The notes beneath the pieces were generated by a model that saw nothing but the letters and a program-made list of their open reading frames with translations, was not told where the DNA came from and did not search any database. The position numbers and the translations under genes were made by a program. A stretch of DNA of 64,000 nucleotides from Eutreptiella sp. 'Long Island Sound 2002' (Eukaryota > Euglenozoa > Euglenophyceae > Eutreptiales > Eutreptiaceae): assembly GCA_964036045.1 (NCBI GenBank), contig OZ038381.1:153034352-153098351 (forward strand). Direction: 5' to 3'. This document shows, in pieces, positions 54,360-64,000 of this stretch. Within the stretch, counting starts at the first letter, position 1. The number at the start of each line of letters is the position of its first letter.

Positions 54360-54932
54360 ATGTCGTTGAGTGTTCCTGTCGCCAACAACTACACATCAAA
54401 AAAACGACAGTCGTCATGCATGAACCGTTTGACTCACGAGCAGATTCAGGACTTAAAGGATGTCTTCGCAATGTTTGATTATGACCACAACGGCACCATC
54501 GACGGCAGGGAATTGATGACTGCAATGAGGGCTATCGGACAGGACCCCACAGAGGAGGAGGTGGCTGAGCTGATCTCCTCGGTCGATGGCAACCACACCG
54601 GATCTCTAGAATTTCATGAGTTTCTAGGGATCATGGCGAATAGCATGATCGATGAAGATTTGGAGCACCAGTTGCGAGGTGCCTTTGCCTGTTTTTCAGG
54701 TGCGGATGACTACATCACTCCACATGAGCTCATCGCTGGCCTCAAAAGGTACGGCCACAAAGAGATCACCCTTGACGAAGCTGAGCAAATACTGCTGTAC
54801 AGCAAACATGACGGTGATGCGGATGGTAAGATCTCGTTCGACGAGTTTATAGAATTCATGGCTGTTGATGACCAGCACAAGTCAGGAGCAGCAAAAGTGC
54901 ACCCAGAAGTCCCATCAGTGCCCAAAAAGTGA
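54360..54932 (+). CDS. Calmodulin-like EF-hand protein, 190 aa
   Basis: Intronless frame, ATG preceded by ATCACC, TGA stop. Four EF-hands in calmodulin order: loop 1 D40-E51 (DYDHNGTIDGRE) and loop 2 D76-E87 (DGNHTGSLEFHE) have all calcium ligands. Loop 3 (near 112-123, FSGADDYITPHE) has lost the first ligands and is probably dead. Loop 4 D151-E162 (DGDADGKISFDE) is intact. RLTHEQIQDLKDVFAMFD matches the calmodulin N-helix. A 23-residue N-terminal extension and a 25-residue charged tail are extra. It should act as a calcium sensor; a centrin role is less likely because the identity pattern follows calmodulin. All seven Gln codons are CAG or CAA. Confidence 0.9.
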   Translation: MSLSVPVANNYTSKKRQSSCMNRLTHEQIQDLKDVFAMFDYDHNGTIDGRELMTAMRAIGQDPTEEEVAELISSVDGNHTGSLEFHEFLGIMANSMIDEDLEHQLRGAFACFSGADDYITPHELIAGLKRYGHKEITLDEAEQILLYSKHDGDADGKISFDEFIEFMAVDDQHKSGAAKVHPEVPSVPKK

Positions 54933-56830
54933 AAACTGTATCGCGACGCCCACCCTGCTGTAGAACGCCATCACCGTGTTACGAAGGGCTACAGGCTGAC
55001 ACTCTGCGTTTGACAGAGCAAGCAATTGGTGCAGATGCAGGGCCAGTGCTTGTGCATGATAGGGAAAGCAGCCCTGAACAGCACAACGGGGTGCTGTATT
55101 GCTCAGTAAATATATGTGGTGCACAGCTTGTTCAGGAAACGCTACATGGTGACGATAAGTGGGTGCAATGTGCATCGTTGCCTTGGAACACCAGTGACAG
55201 CCGGCGCTGGCCGCTCCAGGCAACATACGTGTAATTTGTTCGCACGTTCACCAGGGCCTTTCACGAGGTATTCCCGTGCGCAATGTACAAATGTCTTTGC
55301 TGGGCATAGTTATGTGTCAAGGGTATTCAATCCAAGCGGTGCTGTGTGGGTTTTACATGTCATGCATGTATATGGCAGCATCGAAAGGCTCGTGGTCTAG
55401 TCAATCTACTTTTCCCTTGCCTTTCGACCTTCCTTGGTGGAGTGCAGATGGTATTGTGTGCAGTACCAGTAACCCTGTGCATGGCGCAGTGGGTATTGAT
55501 CTGTGGTCAACAGCACCCCAAGCCAGTATGTAGTCGTAACCTTTTCCTCAGCTTTTAGCAGCACTGCTGCATGCGAACGCTCCATGCACACCTTTTCAGG
55601 ATTTATGCCTGTTCAACCCCTCTTTTAACGGATTTTCGTACATTGCGTTATCGAATCTGCCTCCATTACCAAGTGAACGTCGGACCAGCAATCAGGCTCT
55701 GGATTATGGATGCTTTCTACAGCCATGGTGCTGCACATGGGGCTTTGGTGCTGTCAGCAAAGGTACTATTCAAGAATTGCCAGAAGCACTGCCAGCTGAG
55801 TGGTACTTTGATAGCAACCGAAGCCTCAGTGCAGCAGATGCAATTTGTCACCATACATTCCTTCCTGCTTTGTGCAGTTGCTCAAAACCAACCAGTAGGG
55901 AGGGGGTCAATCTCCTCTGCCTCTGCCCCCTTGCAGTGGGAAAGATTGAACACACAATGTGCCGCTTGTGAGTGCATTTTCCGCGCAGTGCACTGCCAGG
56001 ACCGGTTATTTGTGTTGTAGTTGGGCCTGTGCCGCGGGACAGTCCGCAGTACGTGCATACTACCCCGCAAAAATTGAAAAATATATCCAGAATCACGACG
56101 TTTTCAGCGACGATCGCGAGGCCATGAGCAAGAAACTCGCAAGCCTCACCACGACACTGACTTCTGGCGGGATTAGATTTTGCGTGCGCACTCACAACAC
56201 ACTGGCCGTCGCTGTAGATAGATTCACACGTACTGTAGCAGGCAACAACGGGAGCAAGGGATCTGCATAGTGTGCGCCGGGGACGACGCACAAATGTTCT
56301 GCACAGGCGGCATCTGTAAGCACCAGATTCCCGTCTCCTTGCCCAAAGGCCACACCCCTGGCCATGCGTGAACGCGCTGCGCCTAGACCTTACCCAATTC
56401 GACGGCTTTGTCAACCAAGCCTCTGTCAGAATGGACCCTTTCCCACCTCTCACGACCAACGCCTATGGTCAGACGCAGTGCCGTTCCTTCTTGTGTCAAA
56501 GAGGGGGGGAGGGGGGCACGGCGGGATGGGATACACATTGTGCCGTGGTGCAAAGAATCTATCGTTCTTGGGCTGCACTGAGCGCACGCGTAGCGCCGTA
56601 AATGTGGGGCGCGCAGGTGCGAAAAGTGCCGTAAACACCACAGAGGTTTCCATTAAGTGTAGGGATTGCCAAAGGGGGGATAGTAGGTGGGTTGGCACAT
56701 TTCCAACCGTCCTAAGTCTCCGCATCCCTGGAGACTCTCCGGTAGTGCCGATTTTCTCCATTTTACTGTCCGGAGACCCCGGAGACCAAAATTTTATTGC
56801 AATTTCTTTTACTTCACATGTCCCGTGTAG
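54933..56830. other. No gene recognised
   Basis: Several 60-200-codon ORFs on both strands show no domain. GGAGACTCTCCGG and GTCCGGAGACCCCGGAGACC near 56725-56785 are short inverted repeats that recur as TCCGGAGAC at 57878. CGCCGTAAA phrases at 56593 and 56625 belong to the repeat family described near 60 kb. Confidence 0.4.
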
Positions 56831-57558
56831 GTGTCCTACTTTTGCCATTTTGCCATTTTGCCATTTTGCCTTCCGCTTGCATCCCCAGTTTTCTGTCTTA
56901 TGGCAGCCCATTTGCGGCATACATACAATGAGCCACCTCATTTTCATGCACACAATGGCGACCTTTATATCCACAAAAAGCATTTGACTGATCTTGGGTG
57001 GGTCCCTAGTTGGCAATCTTCAAAGAAGGTGGAGAAGAAATGGAAGCCGTTGGAGTTGGGCATTCATTTGGCTCCAAAATTCAGTGGTGCCCGTGGTGGG
57101 ACATACATCCAAGAGGAGCTAAGATGTGCAGCCCAGAAAACATGGAAATATGCGGGGAAACCTATGGAGCTAGCAAAACAAGCACGTGTCTTAGATCCCA
57201 CACAGATGGCTGCATTGCCTTCAGGTATTCAGCGGTTTACACTACTTTTCCCTGAAGAACAACCGGCGGCGATTGTTGACAAAAAGAAAGTGGTGAGTGG
57301 AAACTCTATAGAGGGAGTGTATGTGCTTCTGTCCCACAGTTTGACATCTTGCAGTGGTGGGAGGCCATGAAGGACCGCGTGCCACTATTGTACCCACATG
57401 CTGGGCGTATTCTCGGTATCCCGCATACTTCATGCGACGTTGAACGCCCTTTCCCCATGTGGAAGAGGGTGCGATCGGACAAGCAGCACAGCATGAAGGA
57501 GGGCACACACAAAGCATATGTGTCTTTCTGTTTCAATGGTGTGATTCCACCAACATAG
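56831..57558 (+). CDS. hAT-family transposase, C-terminal part, two exons
   Basis: Exon 1 (to 57292) reads MAAHLRHTYNEPPHFHAHNG then THKK-type basic residues, and LDPTQMAALPSGIQRFTLLF. A 47-bp intron (57293-57339, GTGAGTGG to CCCACAG) joins KKKV to FDILQWWEAMKDRVPLLYPH. Exon 2 (57340-57558) holds AGRILGIPHTSCDVERPFPM, the hAT dimerisation region (WW...YP-x-L...L-x-IP-x-TS-x-x-VER-x-F). The catalytic domain should lie upstream but was not identified, so this may be a 5'-truncated copy. The stop is TAG. Dimerisation through this region is required for hAT transposition. Confidence 0.7.
56843..56870. repeat. CATTTTGCC repeat, upstream cluster
   Basis: Three tandem GCCATTTT units. The same word (CCCATTTTGC) recurs six times at 57781-57836, after the hAT gene. 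Confidence 0.7.
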
Positions 57559-57780
57559 GCATTGTAGACTCGTGTCGTCGATCCGTAACTGCATCTTTCT
57601 TTGTGTGTTTCCTTGAGTGTCCGGCGTGCATTACTTGTCCTGCAACTATGCAGATCCCACTAGGAATGAATAGCAACCAACAAGATATCACAGGAATGAA
57701 CAAGAACCATCCAAATACCACCAAAAATGAGCGGCAACTATTTAGCTGCAAGCAGAGGGGCTCAAAACGTGATAACACAC

Positions 57781-57836
57781 CCATTTTGCCCCATTTTGCC
57801 CCATTTTGCCCCATTTTGGCATTTTGCCCCATTTTG
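57781..57836. repeat. CCCATTTTGC repeat, downstream cluster
   Basis: Six tandem units of about 10 bp. With the upstream cluster they bracket the hAT exons in direct orientation. Confidence 0.8.
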
Positions 57837-58389
57837 CGGGAGGAGCTACTCATGGAAAAGTGACTGGAGGATAAAAAATCCGGAGACTTAGAAGGCCCGC
57901 ATTTCTAACGTAAGCTTACGCTTATGGCGCTGGTGCCGTAAATAGTCAAGAGTATCGGAGGGGAAGCAGTCAAGAAGCAGGGATATTCGAACCCCTAGGG
58001 GGAGCCTTAAGCGCAGTGCGCGTGCAGTGCAACTATTTGGGCGTCTGGCCGTACTAGAGACCCATACTTTGAGATACTAGGGGCCCCTAGGGCCATCATG
58101 GTGACCCGTAGCGTAGGTTTTGACTTCTGATTTTGTCCCCCTTTGTTGGGGACCCCCGAGAATGCAAGGGTGACGTAGCATTTCCGCCCTCTTTTGGCCC
58201 CCAACCTTCCGGTGCTATCGAGGAAACCGGGACAATCTTTGAATCCACGCTTTGTTGCGTGGTGCATCATGGTGAACCCTAGCGTAGGAGAGAGAGGCCA
58301 AGAAACAAGCAAAACATGCGCAGCAGGTCCTAGAAAAGCGGCAACGCACACTGGATGCTTTTTGTGTTGCTGCGCCCCCTCGAGCCGAT
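57837..58389. other. No gene; GCGCAGTGCGCG word at 58013
   Basis: AGCGCAGTGCGCGTGCAGTG at about 58010-58030 recurs in direct orientation at 59134-59158 with extra GC. The two may mark the ends of a 1.15-kb unit holding the zinc-finger gene. Confidence 0.45.
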
Positions 58390-58869
58390 GTGGCTTCGTC
58401 TAGCTCCAGTCTCCCTCAATCGTCTCGGTCCTCGCAACCCCCTGTGGCTACACAATCTCAACCCCAATCCGATTCTAACCGCAAGGGAAAGGAGAGAGCC
58501 CCTTCCTCACAACCGAAACCACCGGCTAAAAAAACCAAGAAAAGGAAGCAACCCGATGAACCTCGAACATTCACCCAGGAGGAGGTGGCAAAAATGAACA
58601 AACAAACGGAAGACAAGATCTTGGAGATGTTGCTCCATATACATGTGGTCCATATGGTCCATGGGAACACGTACCTGCACATGTATGGACCGCACCTACA
58701 CAGGAGGACAATGATGATGAGGATGTTGTGGGTGATGATGGGGATGTTTGTGCCCTTTGTTGCACCAAGTTTGACCCTGAAAAGATGTCCATGTGTGACA
58801 AGTGTGAATTGCAATATTGTACGGATTGCATTGACACACACACATGTGACAGTGTGACATTTCTTTGAT
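58390..58869 (+). CDS. Zinc-finger protein with basic N-terminus
   Basis: The N-terminal frame is Ser/Pro/Lys-rich (KPPAKKTKKRKQPDEPRTFT, a likely nuclear signal). It then passes, by a frame change near 58620-58640, into APYTCGPYGPWEHVPAHVW, an acidic EDNDDEDVVGDDGD and a Cys cluster: CALCC, then CDKCELQYCTDCIDTHTC, ending SVTFL at TGA. The Cys spacing (CxxC-x11-CxxC-x4-CxxC) is RING/B-box or PHD-like without clear His. The frame change is unexplained (intron or indel). Confidence 0.45.
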
Positions 58870-59325
58870 TCTGCAACTGTGTCATGTTGTGCACACAAGT
58901 TGCGTATTCTCAATGTGTACTTAGTTGACAATGGACCAAAAAGACAGTTGTGTGTTCTTGAGGGTGGCGACCAATGCGCTGTTCATGGCCTTTCCAGATG
59001 TGCATGATGTGTGTTATGTGAAGGGAAGGTGGTTTGCAACTTTCTTGAGCTGGGGCAGTTTGGGTCACCTAATTCTAAGGGCGTTTCCAAGGGGTGTGCT
59101 TGGGGGCTCTTCGGGGGGAACATAGTCTAAAAGTAGCGCGCAGTGCGCGCGCAGTGCAAAGATTCCCCCCTAGTGACTACACCCCTCCTTGGATCCCTGT
59201 CTGACGGAGAAGGGCAGAGATGGACAAACTGGGAGATGGACAAACTGGGAGGAACCTGCATAGTCCTCTTGTTGCATCATGCTGATATGGGGGTGAACTC
59301 AAAAGCTTTCCACACAAGCCTAACG
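58870..59325. other. No sure gene
   Basis: A 66-codon ORF at 58925 (DSCVFLRVATNALFMAFPDV) is of unknown status. GCGCGCAGTGCGCGCGC near 59136 is a palindrome. Confidence 0.35.
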
Positions 59326-60376
59326 GGACACACCAGTGAACGCCACCAATGGGCATGGGGGGAGATAGGGGGGGATCATTCTGTAGTGGGTACACATGTA
59401 CGGCGCTAGTGCCGTAAATGTTTACAGCGCTGGCGTCGTAAAATGAGAGGGGGTAATTTCTAATGATTGTCGCGACAATGGGGTTTCTGTGGCAGTGCCC
59501 TTCACTAGCACCAACCAGAAAATTTCCAGGTGCATGTAAACATGGTGACAAATGTTAAAACTACAAACTGCACAAACTGCCATATGCAGGGGTCATGAAA
59601 ATATGGGGGTGATCTAAAAAGGTTTCCACACCAGCCTACAGGATCCAACAATTGAAACTGTTAGGTTGTCTTTTTGGGGGTGGTTTGAAACGGGCTGTAA
59701 GAGCCAGAAATTCTTCCAAGTGGGGAGCCCCCCAATTTCACTGCAGTGCACCACCTTCTTGAATCTCTTCGTACCGATGATTATTGTGACAATGGGGGTT
59801 TCGTGGCGCTGCCTATCATCAGCACCAATGGCAAATGTGACCATTGCACGGGGGTGCAATCAAAATTCTGAGCTGCTAGCCCCCCAGGTTCAGCTGGACC
59901 GCATACACACGATAGGGGCACACATGGGCCAGGGTGCACCCAAGGACATGCTGGTCACATTTGTCATTGGTGCTGATGACGGGCAGTGCCACAAAAACCC
60001 CATTGTCACAACAATCGTCGGTACGAAGAGATTCAAGAAGGTGGTGCACTGCAGTGAAATTGGGGGGCTCCCCACTTGGAAGAATTTCTGGCTCTTACAG
60101 CCCGTTTCAAACCACCCCCAAAAAGACAACCTAACAGTTTCAATTGTTGGATCCTGTAGGCTGGTGTGGAAACCTTTTTAGATCACCCCCATATTTTCAT
60201 GACCCCTGCATATGGCAGTTTGTGCAGTTTGCAGTTTTAACATTTGTCACCGTGTTTACATGCACCCACAAATTTTCTGGCTGGTGCTGTAAACATTTAC
60301 GGCGCTGGCGCCGTAGATGTGGACCCACTACAGAATGATCCCCCCCTGCCCATTGGTGGTGTTCACTGGTGTGTCC
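59326..60376. mobile_element. Foldback element: long inverted repeat
   Basis: The left arm 59326-59842 and right arm 59953-60376 are reverse complements at high but not perfect identity, separated by about 110 bp. The left arm has an extra segment of about 85 bp (near 59440-59525) that itself resembles a more inner part of the arm. Mirrored ORFs in both arms share the same sequence and are not evidence of a gene. The palindrome TACGGCGC(T/C)(G/A)G-type lies in both arms. Structure fits a foldback transposon or a long hairpin; no target duplication was found. Confidence 0.8.
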
Positions 60377-61040
60377 AGCTGCCATAGGCCATGACAGGGA
60401 TCACACGGCACATATGGGAAGCACCAGTGGACTGTGCAGGTTCCTCCCCATCTCGGCATCTCTGCTCCGCCCTTGTAGTGAGTGACAATATTTGCACCAC
60501 ATTCTGCTGTTTTCCAAGCTCTTGACAGCCGTCATTTTTTACGGCGCCAGCGCCGTAAACATTGTAAACATTTTCGCAGAGATACTTTAATGGAAGCAGA
60601 ATCTCTACACCGAAACTTACAAAGAGGTGATATTTTGACAGGCTGTTTGAACTGCAGAGATCAATATTCCCTTCCTTGCAGCTGTCCAAATAGACAGAAG
60701 CCTTGCCTGTGGTTCGCAAATTAGATCTTGCACCAATCCTTCTCTTTTTCGTTTCTTTTTCTACATTCCTCCGGGGCTGCCAATGAACCGTCGTACCATA
60801 TCTGAACAAGGCCCAGGGTTTGACATATTGGTACAACACGTTGCTAGAACTGTGTTTTTCAGGTAAATTTCGGTGTAGAGAAAATGGAAAATTTGACCGA
60901 GATTTGTCAATGTTTACGGCGCTGGCGCCGTAAATTTCCGTTGCTTCCCCAGTGGTGATTGAGGGGGTTAGAGCCCTCTCACACACATGTTTTCCAAAAG
61001 TGTGTATTTTTTACGGCGCCCTAGGTTTGGGGGTTTACGG
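59400..61040. repeat. TACGGCGCTGGCGCCGTA palindromes, dispersed
   Basis: Copies at about 59401-59422, 59427-59443, 60296-60315, 60539-60560, 60912-60934 and 61010-61020, often followed by AAACATT. Similar words occur at 56593 and 57927. The motif is CpG-rich and palindromic, like those of blocks A-D. Confidence 0.8.
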
Positions 61041-62633
61041 CTGTATCTGTGCGCGTAGTGCACCCCAAGATCGTTGCCTGCCGCATCGCCTCTCCTGAAC
61101 AGGCAGTCCAGACAGGGGCGAAGAGCTGTGTTGTTCGGGTCTGGATGTTGTGTGAGTGGCAACGGGGCGAAGAAGAAAGGTGGAAAGCGGGATTCGGGAG
61201 AAAGACTCACTGCCTCCCAGCTACACCAATTGTGCAGCACCTGCGGTCCCCAGTCTCGCCTTGTTTGGCTTCAGTTTGCCGATGTTGCATGCGCCCTGAA
61301 ACCCTGGGTCTCCCATTCATGGCACTTTGCGTGAAGCTACGGGACTGACTTCTGCAAGTTTCTGGGCGGGGTGCATGCAGCCAGCCTGACCAACCATTTT
61401 ACGCCCACTGACCTTTTGCCTCTCTCACCTGCACCCCCGTCCCGTTCACGTCTGCCCGCCCGCGCCCTCATGTTTCTTGTGTGGATGCGCCACACAATGA
61501 CCTGTATGTCATGCACTAACCTTGTGCTGCGCGCAGACACACATTTCTATGCGATGTGATGCTCCGCTGCATCTTGCCGTTGTGCTATCCACATTCTTTT
61601 GATGTTGCTGATGATCTTCATTCTCACAAATTGCTGTTGGACTGCATGCCCCCTGATTTGACGAGATGATGTGGAAGCCAAAAATAGTCTGAATAAGTGT
61701 GAGACCAGATGCCTCGGAAAGAGTGCAATGTAGGAAAGTTGGTGTTTATATGGAGGTTGATTGAAAGGGTTCACGAAGCAATCTGAGCGAGATCCAGAGC
61801 TGCAACGCACGAGAAAGGGGTACATTTTGAGTGACTGATCATTGGTTTCTGATTTCAAATGATGCAGGGTCCCATTGCACAGGTCGTGGCCCTGGAGGGC
61901 GTCTTTCTAACAATAGATAAAGCTAAGATTGCACATAGTCATTTGCATCTACATCCACATCCACATTAGCATCAACTTCTTCTAAACCCAAGTGTCCCCA
62001 CTCTGAACCTGATGGACAGCATGCATAACCGATGGTCGATCAGCCCCCTCCCACCCTGAAGCAGATGAATCACATGCTTCTGTGGATGGTGAGTCACTCC
62101 GCAATGCTCAACCTGATGGACAGCATGAATCAGTGGATCAGTCACCCCAGCCCCAGTTGACCAAGGACTCCCTTGCACCCTTGTCCAATTCTTGCCCTGT
62201 TTATCCCTGCTCCACCCACCCTACCCCAAGACTCACAAGCCTCCATCACCAAGTTGCATGCAATACGGCCCCTACCCTAGGTTTGTGCCCAACACAGATT
62301 CCTTCTTCTCCCGTTGACGTATTTGCTTGGTGTGCCCAACACCATCGCGCTGCAACTCCCCCAACCCACACGGAAGAGCAAAACCAAGCGGCAAAAGTAG
62401 GTAGTGTGGTGTGCATCTTATCATTAATGTCATGGGAAGTATGCAACATCGCATAGATGTTTATGCCATTAGCTCATTCTAGCACCCCAAATCATCCAGG
62501 ATCATTTTTGAAAGAATGGGTTTTTGACCTCCTTTTGACCCCTTTTCAATTCCAAAAATGGTCCTTTTCAAGGCTTTTTGGCAACTAGCATGGGCCAATT
62601 CTGCCAAAAACAGCTTAAACAGCCTAAAGCCAT
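60377..62633. other. No gene recognised
   Basis: ORFs of 60-200 codons on both strands without domains. 61980-62140 contains a 30-bp near repeat (CAACCTGATGGACAGCATG). Nothing else stands out. Confidence 0.4.
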
Positions 62634-63246
62634 TTGTTTATGCACCCCAAGTGGTTTAGGAACTACTTTAAAAAAAAGTGCTTTGTTCCACTTCTTGACC
62701 CACATGTGACCCCCACTAACTCCAACCTAGCACGTGCATGGTGCACTACCCCTTGGTGCCAAAAGTGCATTGACGGGTGTTGGTGGGATGGAAATGGCTT
62801 GCAAGAGTTCCATTCATCACTATTTATCACCACAAAAGTGCCCAAGGCAACATATGGCAGTCATGCACAGTGAAGGAAGGTGGAACTTACAAAGGTAAGC
62901 ATGTCATGCCATGGATGGTTTGGGGCAGCTAATTGCGTGGGATATTCCATCGGTGTGTGCCACCCCATCACTGATGCGGAAATCTTCAAGGTTACAACGT
63001 GTCCCGCACTTCGTACTCTCCAACCCCGAGTGGGGAAATATTGGGAGGGAGGGTGTCGCCTTGGACCGAAATGCCATTTGCGCATGTGGTTATTGTGTGA
63101 TGCTGGGGTGGCTATGCCGGCATTTTTTTGGCTATCATGCAAAAGGATCCCTGTGCTTTGCCCTCCCCTCCAAGACAACCCCATCAACACTTGGGGTCAG
63201 TTCAGCCACAAGCCCAACACTTTGATGGCTATGCCCAAGGGGTGCA
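62634..63246 (+). pseudogene. SWIM-type zinc finger fragment, transposase-like
   Basis: In the frame starting at 62911 the sequence reads PEWGNIGREGVALDRNAICA, then CGYCVMLGWLCRHFFGYH. The pattern CxC-x9-CxH fits a SWIM zinc finger, as found near the C-terminus of MULE/FAR1-type transposases. A possible upstream exon (62634-62872) ends before an AAAG|GTAAGC donor. No catalytic region is present, and the frame ends at TGA 63244-63246. Confidence 0.35.
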
Positions 63247-63440
63247 ACAAATTCCTCGCAGTAAGGGGGTATGTCTCATGCAAGGTGGGCGGGGGGGGGT
63301 CCCAAAAAATATTGGGCGTGAGCGTGACCCAAGTGCAAGCCTGCAAAGAGGGTTGGTTCACCACCTTACTCAAAACTCGGTTTTGAGTCGAACTTGAGTC
63401 AAAACTTATCTGAGCACACATATACGGCAAGAAGTCGCCC

Positions 63441-63655
63441 CCCCGTACCTCGGAGGTACGGGGGGGGGGTACGGGGGGGGTATGGGGGGGAGGTACGGGG
63501 GGGGTACAGGGGGGTACGGGGGGGTACGGGGGGGTACGGCGGGGGGTACGGGGGGGAGGTACGGGGCGGGTACGGGGGGGGGGGTACAGGGCGGAGGTAC
63601 GGGGGGGAGTACGGGGGGGGGGGTACGGGGGGGAGGTATATGGGGGGCTGCGGGG
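63441..63655. repeat. GTACGGGGGG minisatellite
   Basis: About seventeen GTAC-G(5-9) units on the plus strand. Runs of G make G-quadruplexes likely. The Pro-rich minus-strand ORFs through it are not convincing genes. Confidence 0.9.
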
Positions 63656-63659
63656 GGTT

Positions 63660-64000
63660 TGGCGGTTCACACACAAGGCGGTGCACACAGAGGGCGGTGC
63701 ATACACAAGGCGGTGCACACAAAAGGCGGTCTGTAGCCACCGCAGGAGTCTTGTTATTTAAGGGGCCACGGGCAAGGCGGTACACACAGAAGGCGGCACA
63801 CACACAAGGCGGTACACACAAAAGGCGGTCTGTAGCCACCGCAGGAGTATTGTTATTTAAGCCACAGGCAAGGCGGTACACACAGAAGGCGGTACACATA
63901 CAAGGCGGTGCACACAAAAGGCGGCCTGTAGCCACCGCACGAGTCTTGTTATTTAAGGGGCCACAGGCAAGGCGGTACACACAGAAGCCGGCACACACAG
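63660..64000. repeat. AAGGCGGTACACACA repeats within a 96-99-bp tandem unit
   Basis: The larger unit starts AAAAGGCGGTCTGTAGCC at 63721, 63820 and 63916 (last copy cut by the window end) and contains CACCGCAGGAGTCTTG and TTATTTAAG. Inside each are several 15-16-bp AAGGCGGTACACACA words. Confidence 0.9.

Noticed and set aside
59614-60181. Two similar ORFs in opposite orientation
   Set aside because: They are the two arms of the foldback repeat read on opposite strands, not a gene pair.
63197-63998. Pro-rich minus-strand ORFs of 173 and 199 codons
   Set aside because: They are translations of the GTACGGGGGG minisatellite and the 96-99-bp repeat.

Overview
This is eukaryotic nuclear DNA, most likely from a unicellular alga or a related protist. 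Genes are split by short GT-AG introns, there is a calmodulin-like gene, and transposable elements of several classes fill most of the window. No bacterial operon, rRNA, confident tRNA or CRISPR array was seen. The species cannot be fixed from sequence. Coding stretches repeatedly run through TAG (seven sites) and once through TAA, while several clear gene ends use TGA. That would fit a code in which UAR is sense (UAR = Gln is established in some ulvophycean green algae and some protists), but it is not proven here. Many reading frames also slip at homopolymers, so assembly indels are likely.

Layout. 1-4150: an AlkB-like oxygenase ORF, a 188-bp tandem repeat, then a 1182-bp tandem array punctuated by long (TA)n tracts. 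4387-7900: one split minus-strand gene whose introns look like members of one repeated, introner-like family. 8230-27520: a run of mobile gene blocks, here called A, B, C and D, all on the minus strand. A and B each encode (1) a transposase-like protein with candidate D/D/E residues and a CWxC motif, (2) a beta-domain plus coiled-coil protein starting MQV, and (3) a 2-oxoglutarate/Fe(II) oxygenase with two beta-helix cores and a Cys-rich tail. C has a truncated transposase and a full oxygenase. D has a single related gene. Each block carries its own short palindrome, clustered beside its genes: GTATACGGCCGTATAC in A, TTCGTACGAA in B, TTGGCGCGCGCCAA in C and GTTATCGCGATAAC in D. All four contain CpG.

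27.7-38.6 kb: a reverse transcriptase fragment, a split gene with a PHD finger (block E), two near-identical inverted copies of a 1.16-kb element (F) coding for a zinc-finger protein, and between them an 802-bp hAT-type non-autonomous element with a perfect 8-bp target duplication. 38.6-50 kb: several unrecognised host-like genes, including two coiled-coil proteins and one gene with both in-frame TAG and TAA. 50.6-53.7 kb: a decayed LINE with RT, zinc-knuckle and RNase H parts. 54.4-54.9 kb: the calmodulin-like gene. 56.8-64 kb: a hAT transposase gene, a zinc-finger gene, a large foldback repeat with TACGGCGCTGGCGCCGTA palindromes, a SWIM-type zinc-finger fragment and G-rich tandem repeats.

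How the parts may work together: in blocks A-C, transposase-like genes sit beside oxygenases of the class that oxidises methyl groups on bases, and beside block-specific CpG palindromes. A reasonable hypothesis is a family of transposons whose ends or promoters are read through cytosine methylation and its oxidation. TET/JBP-type oxygenases carried by transposons are known in fungi and algae; the palindrome link is inference.
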